NCBI GenBank assembly: GCA_918026815.1
Contig: CAKJVC010000170.1
Coordinates: 62,001 to 126,000 of the forward strand
DNA from: Chalara sp. BL73
Lineage: Eukaryota > Ascomycota > Leotiomycetes > Helotiales
Reading direction: 5' to 3'
Length of the DNA: 64,000 nt
The notes under the pieces: generated by a model
The model's database searches: none
Told to the model about the DNA's origin: nothing
What the model saw: the letters and a program-made list of their open reading frames with translations, nothing else
Shown: positions 44,720 through 56,142 of the stretch, piece after piece
Layout of the letters: every line of letters starts with the position of its first letter
How positions within the stretch are numbered: position 1 is the first letter of the stretch
Translations under genes and position numbers: made by a program

Positions 44720-45537
44720 AAAAGTATAATACTACATTTTGTAAAATTATAGCCGGTTTATACCGAATCGAGTTTATTTAACTACAATCCGAAAATTAAA
44801 CAGCAGTATTAAAATTAGTTTGTAACTTTTTAGCAACGTTTATTATTGTGTTGCCGATAAACAATAGCAAGTTTATATTGTTTTTTTTTGTAGCAGCTAT
44901 AATCGAGCAATAAATTGTAATTGTTGTAGTTTTATTTACTGTATTAATAAATAATTTAGTTTAGCGTAGTTAATAAGCCGAGTTAGCGTGTAAAAAATAG
45001 TTCGAGCTGTATTTATATAATAAAATGCAGCAACTAGTTATTGTTAGCGCTAATTAAGCTGTAACTAAAAAGTTTCGATATTATACTAAAAAATTAAAAT
45101 TGTATAAACAGTTAGTATATATGTTTTTTAACGAAAGTTATATAGCATTTACCGATATATTGTTCCGAAAGCGATTGCGCGATTTATAAACGTTGCGGTA
45201 TTTAAATTGCTTGTTTACGTATTTAACTGTTACGTTAATTGTGCAGCTAAAAAACGTGTTGCGAAATAAATTATTGATTTTCGATGCGCAACTGTTTCGA
45301 CGGTTCACCGCACGCTGCACTATTCGATACCGCGTTCACAACAGTGAAAATGAAGCTTTGTCCGTGGTTGGGTTAGGAGTGATCCAACGTTTGGTATTGC
45401 CCGCCGGAAAACGAGGTGTAATTTACGTCCGCAGTTACGCCACTATCCATAATGCCAAAACCAACTTGACTCAAGTTGATTTATTTCCCTATACAAATTT
45501 TAGCGTAGATTTGCCGAGGGGAGTCAAGTTGATTTAG
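44720..45537 (+). pseudogene. RecQ/TLH-like helicase remnant
   Basis: The plus strand, through several stops, reads FIIVLPINNSKFILFF (motif I, normally VLPTGSGKS), IVIVVVLFTVLINNLV (motif Ia), then FNESYIAFTD (motif II, normally DECH) and TVTLIVQL (motif III). The open frame 45193-45537 continues with LIFDAQLFRRFTARCTIRYR and VLPAGKRGVIYVRSYATIHN, which closely resembles the helicase C region of fungal telomere-linked RecQ helicases. These enzymes unwind DNA and are typically subtelomeric in fungi. The first part is heavily mutated, but about 45300-45480 has near-normal GC. It is truncated and certainly inactive. It may mark an old subtelomere or a gene carried by a transposon. Confidence 0.7.
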
Positions 45538-45759
45538 TCAAGTTGATTTATTAAAGTTACGCTAAAAAAAGCCCGGATACGGCTGAAAATCGAGTATATA
45601 ATACATTATGCATATACGATATTATTTTAAAAAATATTTTAGTTATTACTTTATTATTTAAGTAACAACTTAAAGTTAATGTTAATGTTGTTAAGTTTTA
45701 ATAAAGTAAAAAAATTGCACGGACCAAATAAGCACATTTTCTAAGTTTTAACATAACGT
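45538..45759. other. Spacer with short inverted and direct words
   Basis: Starts with tandem TCAAGTTGATTTA words (also at about 45473) and contains TTACGCTAAAA, the inverse of TTTTAGCGTA at about 45500. A tiny MITE is possible. The rest is AT-rich and empty. Confidence 0.35.
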
Positions 45760-46551
45760 TGTTGAGAATTGGTGGTGTAGCCCACCTGTAAAGCATGGGC
45801 CATACCTCATATAATAGCTTAGTCATTAGTGAAAAGGTCGCACTCCTTTTACTAAGCACTTTCGTAAAGCTTTACAATCAATCAATTTATTTTTCCTGAA
45901 CTACTGCGATTAGGCAAATTTTGCGTACAGCATAAACTTTCTTTTTTTAAATTAACTATAGTTAACTTAGTATACTTATTTTAATAAGTTATAAATTCGA
46001 GTTTGTACTGTAAATATACAAAAAAAGCTAAAAAAAAAAAACTAATCGAAAAAAAAAGCAAACTGTTAAAAACGACTATTTGCAGTTTAACGAATTTATT
46101 ACAACAGTAAAAACTATACAAAAAGCAACGAACTGCTAATAATACAAAAACAACAAACTGCTAATATATACAAAAACGACAAATAGTTAATAAAACAGCG
46201 ACAAACTTTTAGTCGAATTTACGAAATATATAAATTGCTATTTTAACTATATTAACAAATTTCAACTCGAAAGCTATTATACGACAGTTTTTATATTTTA
46301 CTTACAATACAAAAACTACTATACAACAGTTTTTTTTTTTTTTACTTAAACTTCGCTAAACGCGTTTAACAAAAAACTAAACAATTCGACATAAATTATA
46401 TTAGTAAAACAAAATGGCTTGTAAAAACTTTAAGTTAAAATATATAAAAAAAACTAGTTTAAGCTATTAAAACTGTACTTTATAAATAAAAAAATCGTTT
46501 TTGTAATAAAAAAAACAATTAAAAAACATATTTAAATTATTTCAATATTAT
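45760..46551 (+). mobile_element. Ty1/copia family-3 5' LTR and leader (copia-3b), plus strand
   Basis: 45760-45986 matches the LTR of the minus-strand copia (37486-37688), reading TGTTGAGAATTGG, with a longer 3' part. 45987-46546 matches its 5' interior, including the tandem TTTGTTGCT-type repeat, up to about template position 36920. There it is cut by the gypsy-A LTR, with ATTAT at 46547-46551. Confidence 0.75.
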
Positions 46552-46852
46552 TGTAACAATCGAAGGCATATAAACTCCTGATCACGTGGCAAAGTACAGA
46601 CCCAAAATGGGGGAAAGCCTATACGGACCCTTTTTGGACATAGCACTTATATTTTTTTACGGACTTAAGTACAACACAAACTCCGGAAAAATATAAAAAA
46701 AAATATAAAAAGCGCTTTTTATGTTTATAAGATTTTTTTTTTTTTATGTTTTTTATATTTTTCGTAGTAAACTTTTTAAAATGCTACTATTAGCTTAAAA
46801 TACGTATTTTTATATACTTTTACTTAGCTTGTAATGTTTTAGCGTTGTTACA

Positions 46853-49849
46853 TTATATAAAAAACATTAATTCCGCCGAAAACAGCTTAATATAATATTT
46901 TATTTAAAACACTTTTAAATATCGACTTTAATATCGAAAACAATCCGGTATAAAATAAAAACAAATACTAAAATAACTCGTATAGCCGCAATACTAAAAA
47001 ACTTGCGAACAACTAGTAAACTAAAGTTTAGTTTAGCACAAAACAGTTAGTAAAAATTGTTAAAGTAACGTTAAAAAAAATACTAAAACTTTTAAAAACT
47101 TTTTTACACGCAAAAAAAAATTGCGTATAAAAACAAAAAACACAAACTAAAAACACCGACTTTTTTACAATAACTATTCGACTAAAAGTAGAAGTATAGC
47201 AAAACAACAACTACAAAATTTCGCTTTTTCGAAAAATACAAATACAATATATACGCAAAACGAAAAACTTAGTTAATTTAGTTTAACTTAATTCGTTAAA
47301 AAAAAAAAAAAAAAACTTTTAAAAAGTTTAAAACTTATACTATAGTTAAGTTAAGTAAATTATTAAAAAATATAAATACTAAATACAATTCAAAAATAGT
47401 ACAGTTTAACAAAACTTTTATAATATTTACTGTTTTAGTAACAAACAATTAAACTTCGAAATTAAACAACAGTTTAGTTAAAGCTAACTCGAACTAAAAA
47501 AACTTTATACTGCTTTTTAATAAAAAAAAAAATCTAAACAACGGTACTAACGATTATATATACTGTAAAATTAAAAAAAAAAAAACAAATTATTATTTTA
47601 AATATACTAAATTTCGAACTTGAAAAACTTTATAGAAATCCGAAAACTTTTCCGACTATTTTTAAATTTCGGAAAATATAAAACTTAAAAAAATAAAACT
47701 AAAAAAAATTGTTTTTTTAAATAATAAAACTAAACTACTTTTTCGGCAGTAAAAAGCTTTTTTAATAAACCGACTCGAATTATACTCGGAATTTTATTTA
47801 TTAAAAAAATTAAAAAAAGCATTTATATAAAGTATAACTAAAAATACTGCTAAAAAATACTTAGAACTTTATTATTTATTTAATATTCGTAAATTTAAAA
47901 CAGCAAAAAAAATGCTAAAGTTTTTAGTTTTTTATTATATAACTAAAAACGAAACAAAACAAACAAAAACAGTATTTTATAAATTAACAAAAAAAAAAAA
48001 AAACATACTTTCGAAACTTTTTTAAAATTTAAAATACGTTTTTTAAATACTGTAATTAAAAAAAACGTAACTAAATCGAAATAGTTTTTTTACTTGTAAT
48101 AAAAAATAACTTTAAAATTTAAAAAAACAGCAAAAATAGCAAAACGCAATTAAAAAAAAAATTTCCAAAAAATAGTTATATATTTATTTTTAATTAACAA
48201 AAAAAATCGTCGAAATACTAAAACTTTTTTAATTAATATTACAAGCAAAACTATACTAATTTAAAAAAAATACTAAATTAAAACAATTAATTTATACAAT
48301 TTTAAAACTACAATTTTTTTTTATATACTATATAAAAAGTTTAATTTTTCAAACTATTGTTTTTTATTTACAGTTAAATGTTACAGTTTTATTTTTAAAA
48401 AAAAAACAAGTATTTTTATAAATACAACGAAAAACAAAATAAACTCGGCATGTTTTTAATATAAAAAAACTAAGCATTTTTAGTTAAAATATTTTTTAAA
48501 TACTATCGTAAAAAAAATTGCTACTAATATAAAAGCAATAATAAATAAAACAACAAAACACAAAAAACAACAACAAATTTTAAAATTCGATTTAAAAAAA
48601 AATCGAAAAAAAATCGAAAAAGCTTAAAACAAAGCTTTTTTTCAAATTTGCGCAAGTGTAATTTGTTAAATTTAAACTTATTTAAATTAATAAATAATAC
48701 GCAATTTTTAGTTTTATGTATATTTAATATAAATAAAATTAAAATAGTTTTTTAATTTTTAACAAATACAAAAACTACTAAATACTTTTTTATTAACAAC
48801 ACGCTAACTAAACACTTTTCGGACTTTTTTTAAACTAAAATCAAAAAACTTTTTTATTTTGTTTTTATTCGAAGTTACAAAAAAAAAATTATAAGTTATA
48901 TTTTAAAGTATATTTATTTACATTTTACAATCGACAAACAAAAAATATTTAATTGTTTTTTTGTGCTTTTTAACTTTAAAAACTAAAATATTATTATCGG
49001 CATTAAATAAATAAAACGTTTTAAAATATTGTTAAATTTAATTCGGTATAAATTTGTATAGTTTACCGGAACTTTTTCGACTTTATACTAAAACAAAACT
49101 ATTTTTATATTTTTTTTTAATTTAAAAAATATTGTTATACTTAATTTTTAAAACGACGTAATTCGAAAAAACAAAACTTTAAATCGAAAGTATTAACGCA
49201 GCAAAAAAAAAACATTTTTAAATTTGTTACAATTCGTTTTCGACTTAAAAATTTTAATTTTTCGAAAAAGTGCAACAATTTTAATAGTATTAATTATACT
49301 AACAGTATTAACTGTATTAACAATACTAATTACTTTTATTTTAAAACGTAAACGCAAACGTCGGAAATTTTTTGTATTTTTTTTGCAAAATATTAAACTT
49401 TTTAATATTTGCGAAATTAGCGCTAACGCGTTTTATTACTATATAAAACAAAAGTTTTCGAAGTTTTTTTAAACTACTTTTTATAAAATTAATAAAATTA
49501 TCGAAAAACGTTTTAAAATTTAAAGTTTAAATTACTTACTAAAAAAAAAAACTTTTTACTTTACGAAAATTTTAATACAAAAATTTTAATCGATTAAAAA
49601 CTGCCGAACAACTTTAAAAAGTTTTTCGATATATTTTTAAAAATAGTATTTAATTAATTACTTTTTTATCGTTTGTATAATTATAAAATTTATTTAAAAA
49701 CTTTTTTACTACTTTTCGGATTTTTTTTGTATCGACAATTTATTTAAAAGTTGAAAACTACTAAAAAATATATATTAAAAAATTTTAAAAAAAGATTTAT
49801 TGTTAATAACAACAGTTTTTTTTATTTTTTAATTTTATTTGTAAAAAAA
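46853..49849 (+). pseudogene. Gypsy-A leader and gag region, degraded
   Basis: By position this should be leader and gag. Very AT-rich; an 82-codon open stretch at 49224-49472 has no gag motif. No zinc knuckle could be recognised. Confidence 0.4.
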
Positions 49850-52350
49850 CAAAATAAAAGTTTAAAGTTTTGTATTAATTATTGTAAATTAAACGTTTTT
49901 ACTTAAACCAATTTATATTCGATTTCGCAAATAAACAAACTTTTGTCGAAAATTAGCAAAACTAAATTTTTTACAAAACTCGACATACAGCAAGCTTTTT
50001 ACCGGATTAAAATAAATTTAATATCGGAAAAATATACTACTTTTCGAACTAAATATAAAAACTATAAATGCAAAATGTTATTATTTAAATTTACTAACAG
50101 TCCGGCTATTTACTAAAAATATATAAACAATATATTTATAAATTTTTTTAATGTTTTTTGTATTGTTTATTTAAATAATATTTTAATTTATTTCGAATCG
50201 TTAAAAAAACACAAAAAATATATTAAAAAAGTACTTTAGCAATTGCGTAAAGCGAAATTTTAAGCTAATATTAAAAAGTGCGAATTTAATACTACTAAAA
50301 CTAAATATTTAAAATACATTTTAACTACTAAAAACTTAAAAGTAAACTTCGACAAAATTTAATTTTTTTAGACTTAAACTAAATTTTATATAATAACAAG
50401 TGTAAAATTCTTTTTAAGATTTTACGAATTTTACTAACAATTTATTAAAATTTTTAAAAAAATCGCGAAATTTTTAACTATTTTTACTAAATTTACTGAA
50501 CTTTTTAAGTAAACTAAAAAATATAATACAGTTTTTAAAAAATTGAAACAGTACTTATTTTTTTTTTAAATACTGCGCTATTTCGACTTTAAACTTTTTA
50601 CGAAACTAAAAACCGACGCGTTAAATAATATAATTGCAAAAATTATATTTTAATTGCATAATATTATTATTTAATATTCGGTCGGATTTTATTCGTATAT
50701 ATTAGTAAATTATAAAACTAATTAAAACATTTATAACAAAAAGCTTTTTGCAATATTCGAAACTTTTAAAAAATAAAAACTAAAGTTTATATTTGCTAAC
50801 AGTTAAATCGCAGTATACTCGAACTATTATTCGTTAAAATATTTTATAACAACTAAACTTTTAACTGTTAAACAAATACGTTAAATAAAATTTTTATCGA
50901 ATTTCAATTTTAAAATTATATATATTTTCGAAAAAACTAACTAAAAAGCAAATATTTTAAACAAAAAAAAACAAAACTTTAAAAAACAAAAAACAGTAAA
51001 ACAAAACACTAAATTTCGAACGCTACTAAAATTTAATAAGTTAAATTTTCGAATTAACGCCGAATTAGTAGAAATGTTCGTAAAATACAACTAAATGTTC
51101 GCTAAATACAGTTTAATACAAACTAAATGTAATTTTAATATTTTAAAAATATTAAAAAATAACATTTTAATATTTCGAAATTTTACCGATTTAATAAACT
51201 AACTTAAAAACGACAATAAAAATGTAACAATCGAAGGCATATAAACTCCTGATCACGTGGCAAAGTACGGACCCAAAATGGGGGAGAGCCTATACGGACC
51301 CTTTTCGGACATGGCACTTATATCCCTTACGGACCTAGGTACAACACAAACTCCGGAAAGATATAGAGAGAGATATAAAAAGCGCTTTTTATGTTTACAA
51401 GATTATTTCTTTCTTTATGTTTTTTATATCCTTCGTAGCAGACCTCTTAAAATGCTACTATTAGCCTAAAATACGTACTTTTATATACCTTTACTTAGCC
51501 TGTAGTGTTCTAGCGTCGTTACAAAAAAGTCGTTTAAAAAACAACGAAAAAATTTGACTTTCGAATACATTATAAAAAATAAACTTTTGCTATACTAAAA
51601 AAAACTATACGTAAACCGCTATACTTTTTTTTGTACAAACTTAATTTAAGAAATATATAATTAACTTTTTACAGTTTATTTAAAAAAAGCTAAAATTTAC
51701 TAGTTGTTTGTACGTAAATATTACTAAGTCGAAATAAGTGCAAACTATAAAAAATATATACAAAATTGTTAAGTTTATAAAAGATTTTATTAAAACTAAA
51801 CAAAACAACGAAAATTTTTTATTTATTACTAGTACTTTCGTATTTTATACAGTATTTGTATATAGATTTTAAATTTTTTTTAAAAAATAAGTATAAATAT
51901 AACTGTATTTTAGTGTTTATCGACCGACTCGAAAAAAATTTAATAACTATTTCGTGCTATTAAAATATTAATGCCCGAAAATTAGCTATTTTATTTATTT
52001 AATAAATTTATCGGTTCAAATATACTTCGAAATCGATTATATTTAACAAAAAACTACAGTTTGTATTATTATTTTAAAAAAAAGTTTGCAAAATAATCGA
52101 CATAAAAATCAAACTTTTACTAGCGTACTACAAGCAAACGAATAACTAAATCGAAATTATAAACAAATATATTAATTTTCGATTTAAGCTTTTTGTTAAT
52201 TACTACTAAAACAATTAAAGTAAACTGATTTTTATAATAAACAAAGTTTAAATAACTTTTTTTTATACTTTTATCGAAATAATTTCGTATTAACTTAAGT
52301 ATAAAATAAAGCTTAAAAACAGTTAAAATTAAAAAACTTTAAAAGTTTTT
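49850..52350 (+). pseudogene. Gypsy-A pol remnant (RT, RNase H, integrase)
   Basis: RT is recognisable at about 50000-50360: TTFRTKYKNYKCKMLLFKFT, NSPAIY, VYLNNILIYFESLKKH and KCEFNTTKTKYLKYILTTKN, the gypsy RT series with YLDD changed to YLNN. RNase H is probably at 50590-50950 and integrase continues at 51550-52350 after the solo LTR. Stops occur throughout. The match is to the Ty3/gypsy order, but I did not see a clear chromodomain. Confidence 0.75.
51233..51523 (+). repeat. Fresh solo LTR of the gypsy-A family
   Basis: A 291-bp LTR with TGTAACAATCG...CGTCGTTACA ends, flanked by AAAAA on both sides (51228-51232, 51524-51528), which fits a 5-bp duplication but is weak evidence in A-rich DNA. 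Its GC is clearly higher than that of copies at 46552 and 39098; nearly every difference is a C-to-T or G-to-A change in the other copies. So it arrived after the mutation of its surroundings. The 70-codon ORF inside it is incidental. Confidence 0.8.
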
Positions 52351-54323
52351 ACTTTATTAAAAAAGTTGAATTATATAAACGCTCGAAATTTAGCCGAACG
52401 TATAAAAAATGCTTAAAAAACTGTACAAAAAAATATAAAAAAAGCTTAAAAACGTATAGCAACACAAGTAAACAAACATCGAAAATTTATCGATTTTAAA
52501 GTAAATAAAAAAATTTACTTATCAACAAAAAACTTAAAAAGTTTTTAACTAAACAAAAAGTTAGCTAACTAGTACAAAAAACTTTTTCGGATTTTTAAAC
52601 AAGTAAAATACTCGTATAAGTTAAAACTGCTACTAAGTTCGAAAATTTACAATGTTTTTGCATTAAAGCTTTTAATAAAAAATCCGAACAACTTTTTACT
52701 AAAATAAATTTTTTTTAAATTTAGTAAACAAATTATAGCTAAACAAAAAAAATAAAAAGTAAAAAAAATTGTAACAATACGCAAATTCCGTAATTTATTG
52801 AAATACTAAATAAATTAAGTAAAACACGACTTAAATACTATTTAGTATTTTGTATTAAACTTTATAAAAGTTTTTTACAAATTAAAATTTTTTTATTTAG
52901 TATATTTATTAAAGCCGAAACTACTTTGAAACTTATTCGCTTAAATAAAAGTATAAAAAAACGAAGTAAAAAATATAAATTATTTAATAAACAACAAAAT
53001 AGCAAATAAAAACACCGATAAAATTATTGTATTAACTTTTTAAATAAAAAAAAGTAGCAAATTAAAGCTAAAACTTAATACCGGATTTTTTTTAAACAAT
53101 ATACTACGCTTTTTTTTTGCGGCTTTTTAAAGAAAATTTTTATTTTTATCGAAATTATAACTATTTTTAACATTATTATTTTCCGGCAAAAACAAAACGT
53201 TTTTTATAGTAGCACTTTTAACTTAAACTATTTTTTTTTTTTTATGTTTACATTTGCGAAATTTTAAAGCAAAAATATTCAAAAAGCAAAAACCGAAAAC
53301 TTTAATTTTTTTTTGCAAATCAACAAAACTTTTCGCGATATTTTAAAACACGATTTAAACTAAAATTAAAAAAAATAAAAAACGATTTATATTTAAAAGT
53401 TTAATATTTGCAGTTATTGCTGCATTAATAAAGCGAAGCTTTTTTATTATTACATTCGAAACTTTTACTTAAGTTTTAAACGTTTCGAAAATAACAATTA
53501 TAACAATACGGTTTAAAATCCGAACAGCAGTAACACGAATAAAGCCGAGTTTAGTATTAATAAATTAACTGTACTTATTATTAATACAAGCAAAAATTTA
53601 AAATGCTAAATATTAATTGTTAAAGCTAAGTATAAAACGATTTAAGTATTTACCGGATAGCATTTTGTATTTTGTGCAATATAATAATTACACTTTTTCG
53701 AGTTCGTTTTTGCGAAATAGTATTTATAAAAAACGGTTTTTTTAACCGAATTTTTATTTTTATTATAAACGTTGTTTTTTTTACGTTTCGTAACGCGAAA
53801 ACAACGCAAGCACTAAACTTGATACGCTTTTAAAAAATACCGGAAAAAATAAAAAATAGCATTGTAATTTACAAACGCGTATTAACAAAAAAGTAAAACG
53901 CAAAACGCAGAAAGCTGTAAAAATTTACAATGTAAATGTTAAGCTAAAAGCATAACAAATAAAAATCAAATATACTAAAAACAAAAAAAAAAAAATAAAG
54001 CTACTTACTATAATTGTAGTTGTAAATAAAAAAAAAAAATAAAAAAAATAAAAAAAAACAGCTATTTTATATTTAAAGCTTCGACAGCAGTAATTCAGAA
54101 TTATTAATTTAAAATCACTGATTTGCAACTAAACAATAACAAAAAAAAAAGCACGACTAAAACATATTTAAACGCGTTGTTGTAATAAAATCAAAAAAAG
54201 TAAACAGTAAATAAAACAGCTTTAAAGCACGTTGCTATTAACTAAAACAAAAAAAATCAAAAAAATTTACGCGTAACCGAACTAATTACACTTTACGATA
54301 CTTATACGAACTTTTTTAAAACA
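52351..54323. other. Gypsy-A 3' interior, unassigned
   Basis: AT-rich, with no open frame and no motif that I can place; by position it should be integrase C-terminus and 3' non-coding region of gypsy-A. Confidence 0.4.
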
Positions 54324-56142
54324 CTAACTGTCACAGAACCGATCCATGTTGAGGGTCATTAAGTGGATACGCGAGCACGCCAAGGATGGCCAAAAAGTTG
54401 ATATCTATAAGAACAGCTCAACTGTAAAATACCTGTTTTTTAAGCGTGTATACATACAATAATATCATTTCGCTATTTGGGACTGTTAATTATTAATTAG
54501 CTGTTCGCTGCACTATTAAGTACTTTTCGTAATAGTTATAAGTTCGGTTTTGCAATTAAAACACTTTTACTACGCACATTAAAAGCTTTTAGTCGCAAAA
54601 CAACTAATTTTTTAATTACTTTTTTTTCATAAAAAATACTACACACTAACAACAAACACCGCAACTATACAATAGCAAGCTCGCAGAAGTTTTTTAATAT
54701 GCTAATAAAAAATAAATATAATTGGCTTAAGTAGTTTATGTTATTAGTATATAAAACACGCTACTAAAGCGCGTAAAAACTAGTCGATTTAAACGTTTTT
54801 AACAGTTAATTCAACTTAGCAGTATTACTATTAAAGCCAAAGTCGCTGAATAAGCTAGTCGATGCGAAAAATTAAGCTCGCAACAAAAAATACAATATTA
54901 AGTTTATTGCATATTTAGCGCTAATAGCTAATTAAAACAATACATTTCGAGCAAAAACAACTTTTTTAATATTAACTGTTTTTTCTAAAAACATTTCCGT
55001 TTTAACAATTAAAAAAAAAAAGCTCGTTTTTGTTAAACTACAGTATTTACTTATAGCTACAACTAGTAATATATAAGCGAGCTAGTTGATATACAACAAA
55101 AATTACACAATAAAAATGTTAAAGTAGTTAAAACAGCTTAAAAAGTACTAACAAGTATTAAGCTAAATTACAAAAACAGTAAAGTTATTAAAACTAAAAA
55201 ACGCAAAACTATAACTAGCAATTAATAAAACTATTAGTATACAAATACTCGTACGACAACTAAAAAAAAAGTTCGCTTTAACTAACTTTAGCACAATTAA
55301 TACAGTTTGTACAAAGTACCGACAAGTTTTTAGCTAAACAGCAAAAAAAAGCATTAATAAAAAACAGTAGTTAAATAATTAAAACGAAGTATACAAACAA
55401 GCGAAGTTTTACAATTTAGCAAAAATGCAAAGTAATTTAGCTACACAAAATTTCTTGATAGCTATTTGCACAAAGCTAAGCTTTGCTTAAACAAAAAAAA
55501 AACTATAAAACTTAATAGTATAATTAAAAATCGGTAAAAAAACAAAAACAATCGAACAGTTAACAACCGGTTTTACAAAGCTGATTTATGCGAACAACAC
55601 GAATTTTAAACTAAAAAGTTAAAAGCTCGGTCTATTTGCTACATTAAAAAAAAAAGCTAACAATTTTAATTTTACAAATTTAAATTTTTAAAACTTATTT
55701 AAACTTTTAACTAACTGTTTGTTTAACAATAAAAAAAAGTGCTTGTACTATACCGGAAAAGTCAATTTAAAGCACACGTAAAAACTAAAAAAAAGCAAAA
55801 AACTACAGTTTGCGACTACCGGCAAGTCCGACGAACTGCTTTTAAAGCCGATAAAAAAAAAAGCTAAAAAACAAATACAAAAGCAACTAAACTCGGCTAA
55901 TTAAGCAAAGCTAAAAACAGCTTTTAAAAAAAAAAAATAGTTTAAACAATTTTTAAACAAAAAAACAACTTTTTTTATTTTATTTAACAGTGCTATAATC
56001 GACTTAAAGCTAGTAAAAAGCATGTTAGTCGGAGTGTTAGTTAAAATGTACGCAATACTTAGTTATGTTTAATTACACTTTTTATTAAACAGTACGCTAT
56101 TCGACAACTGCGAAGCAACTTATTTAGGAAACGACATATTAT

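Larger units (their letters stand above)
46552..54323 (+). mobile_element. Ty3/gypsy element A, 5' LTR and interior
   Basis: A 301-bp LTR (46552-46852, TGTAACAATCG...GTTGTTACA) is followed by a long plus-strand gypsy interior that runs to the copia insertion at 54324. A solo LTR of the same family interrupts it at 51233. No 3' LTR follows in this orientation; the inverted LTR at 39098-39398 is the probable partner. Everything is strongly mutated, with no intact ORF. Confidence 0.8.

Noticed and set aside
51257..51469. 70-codon ORF inside the solo LTR
   Set aside because: LTRs of this family are non-coding and the other copies do not keep the frame.
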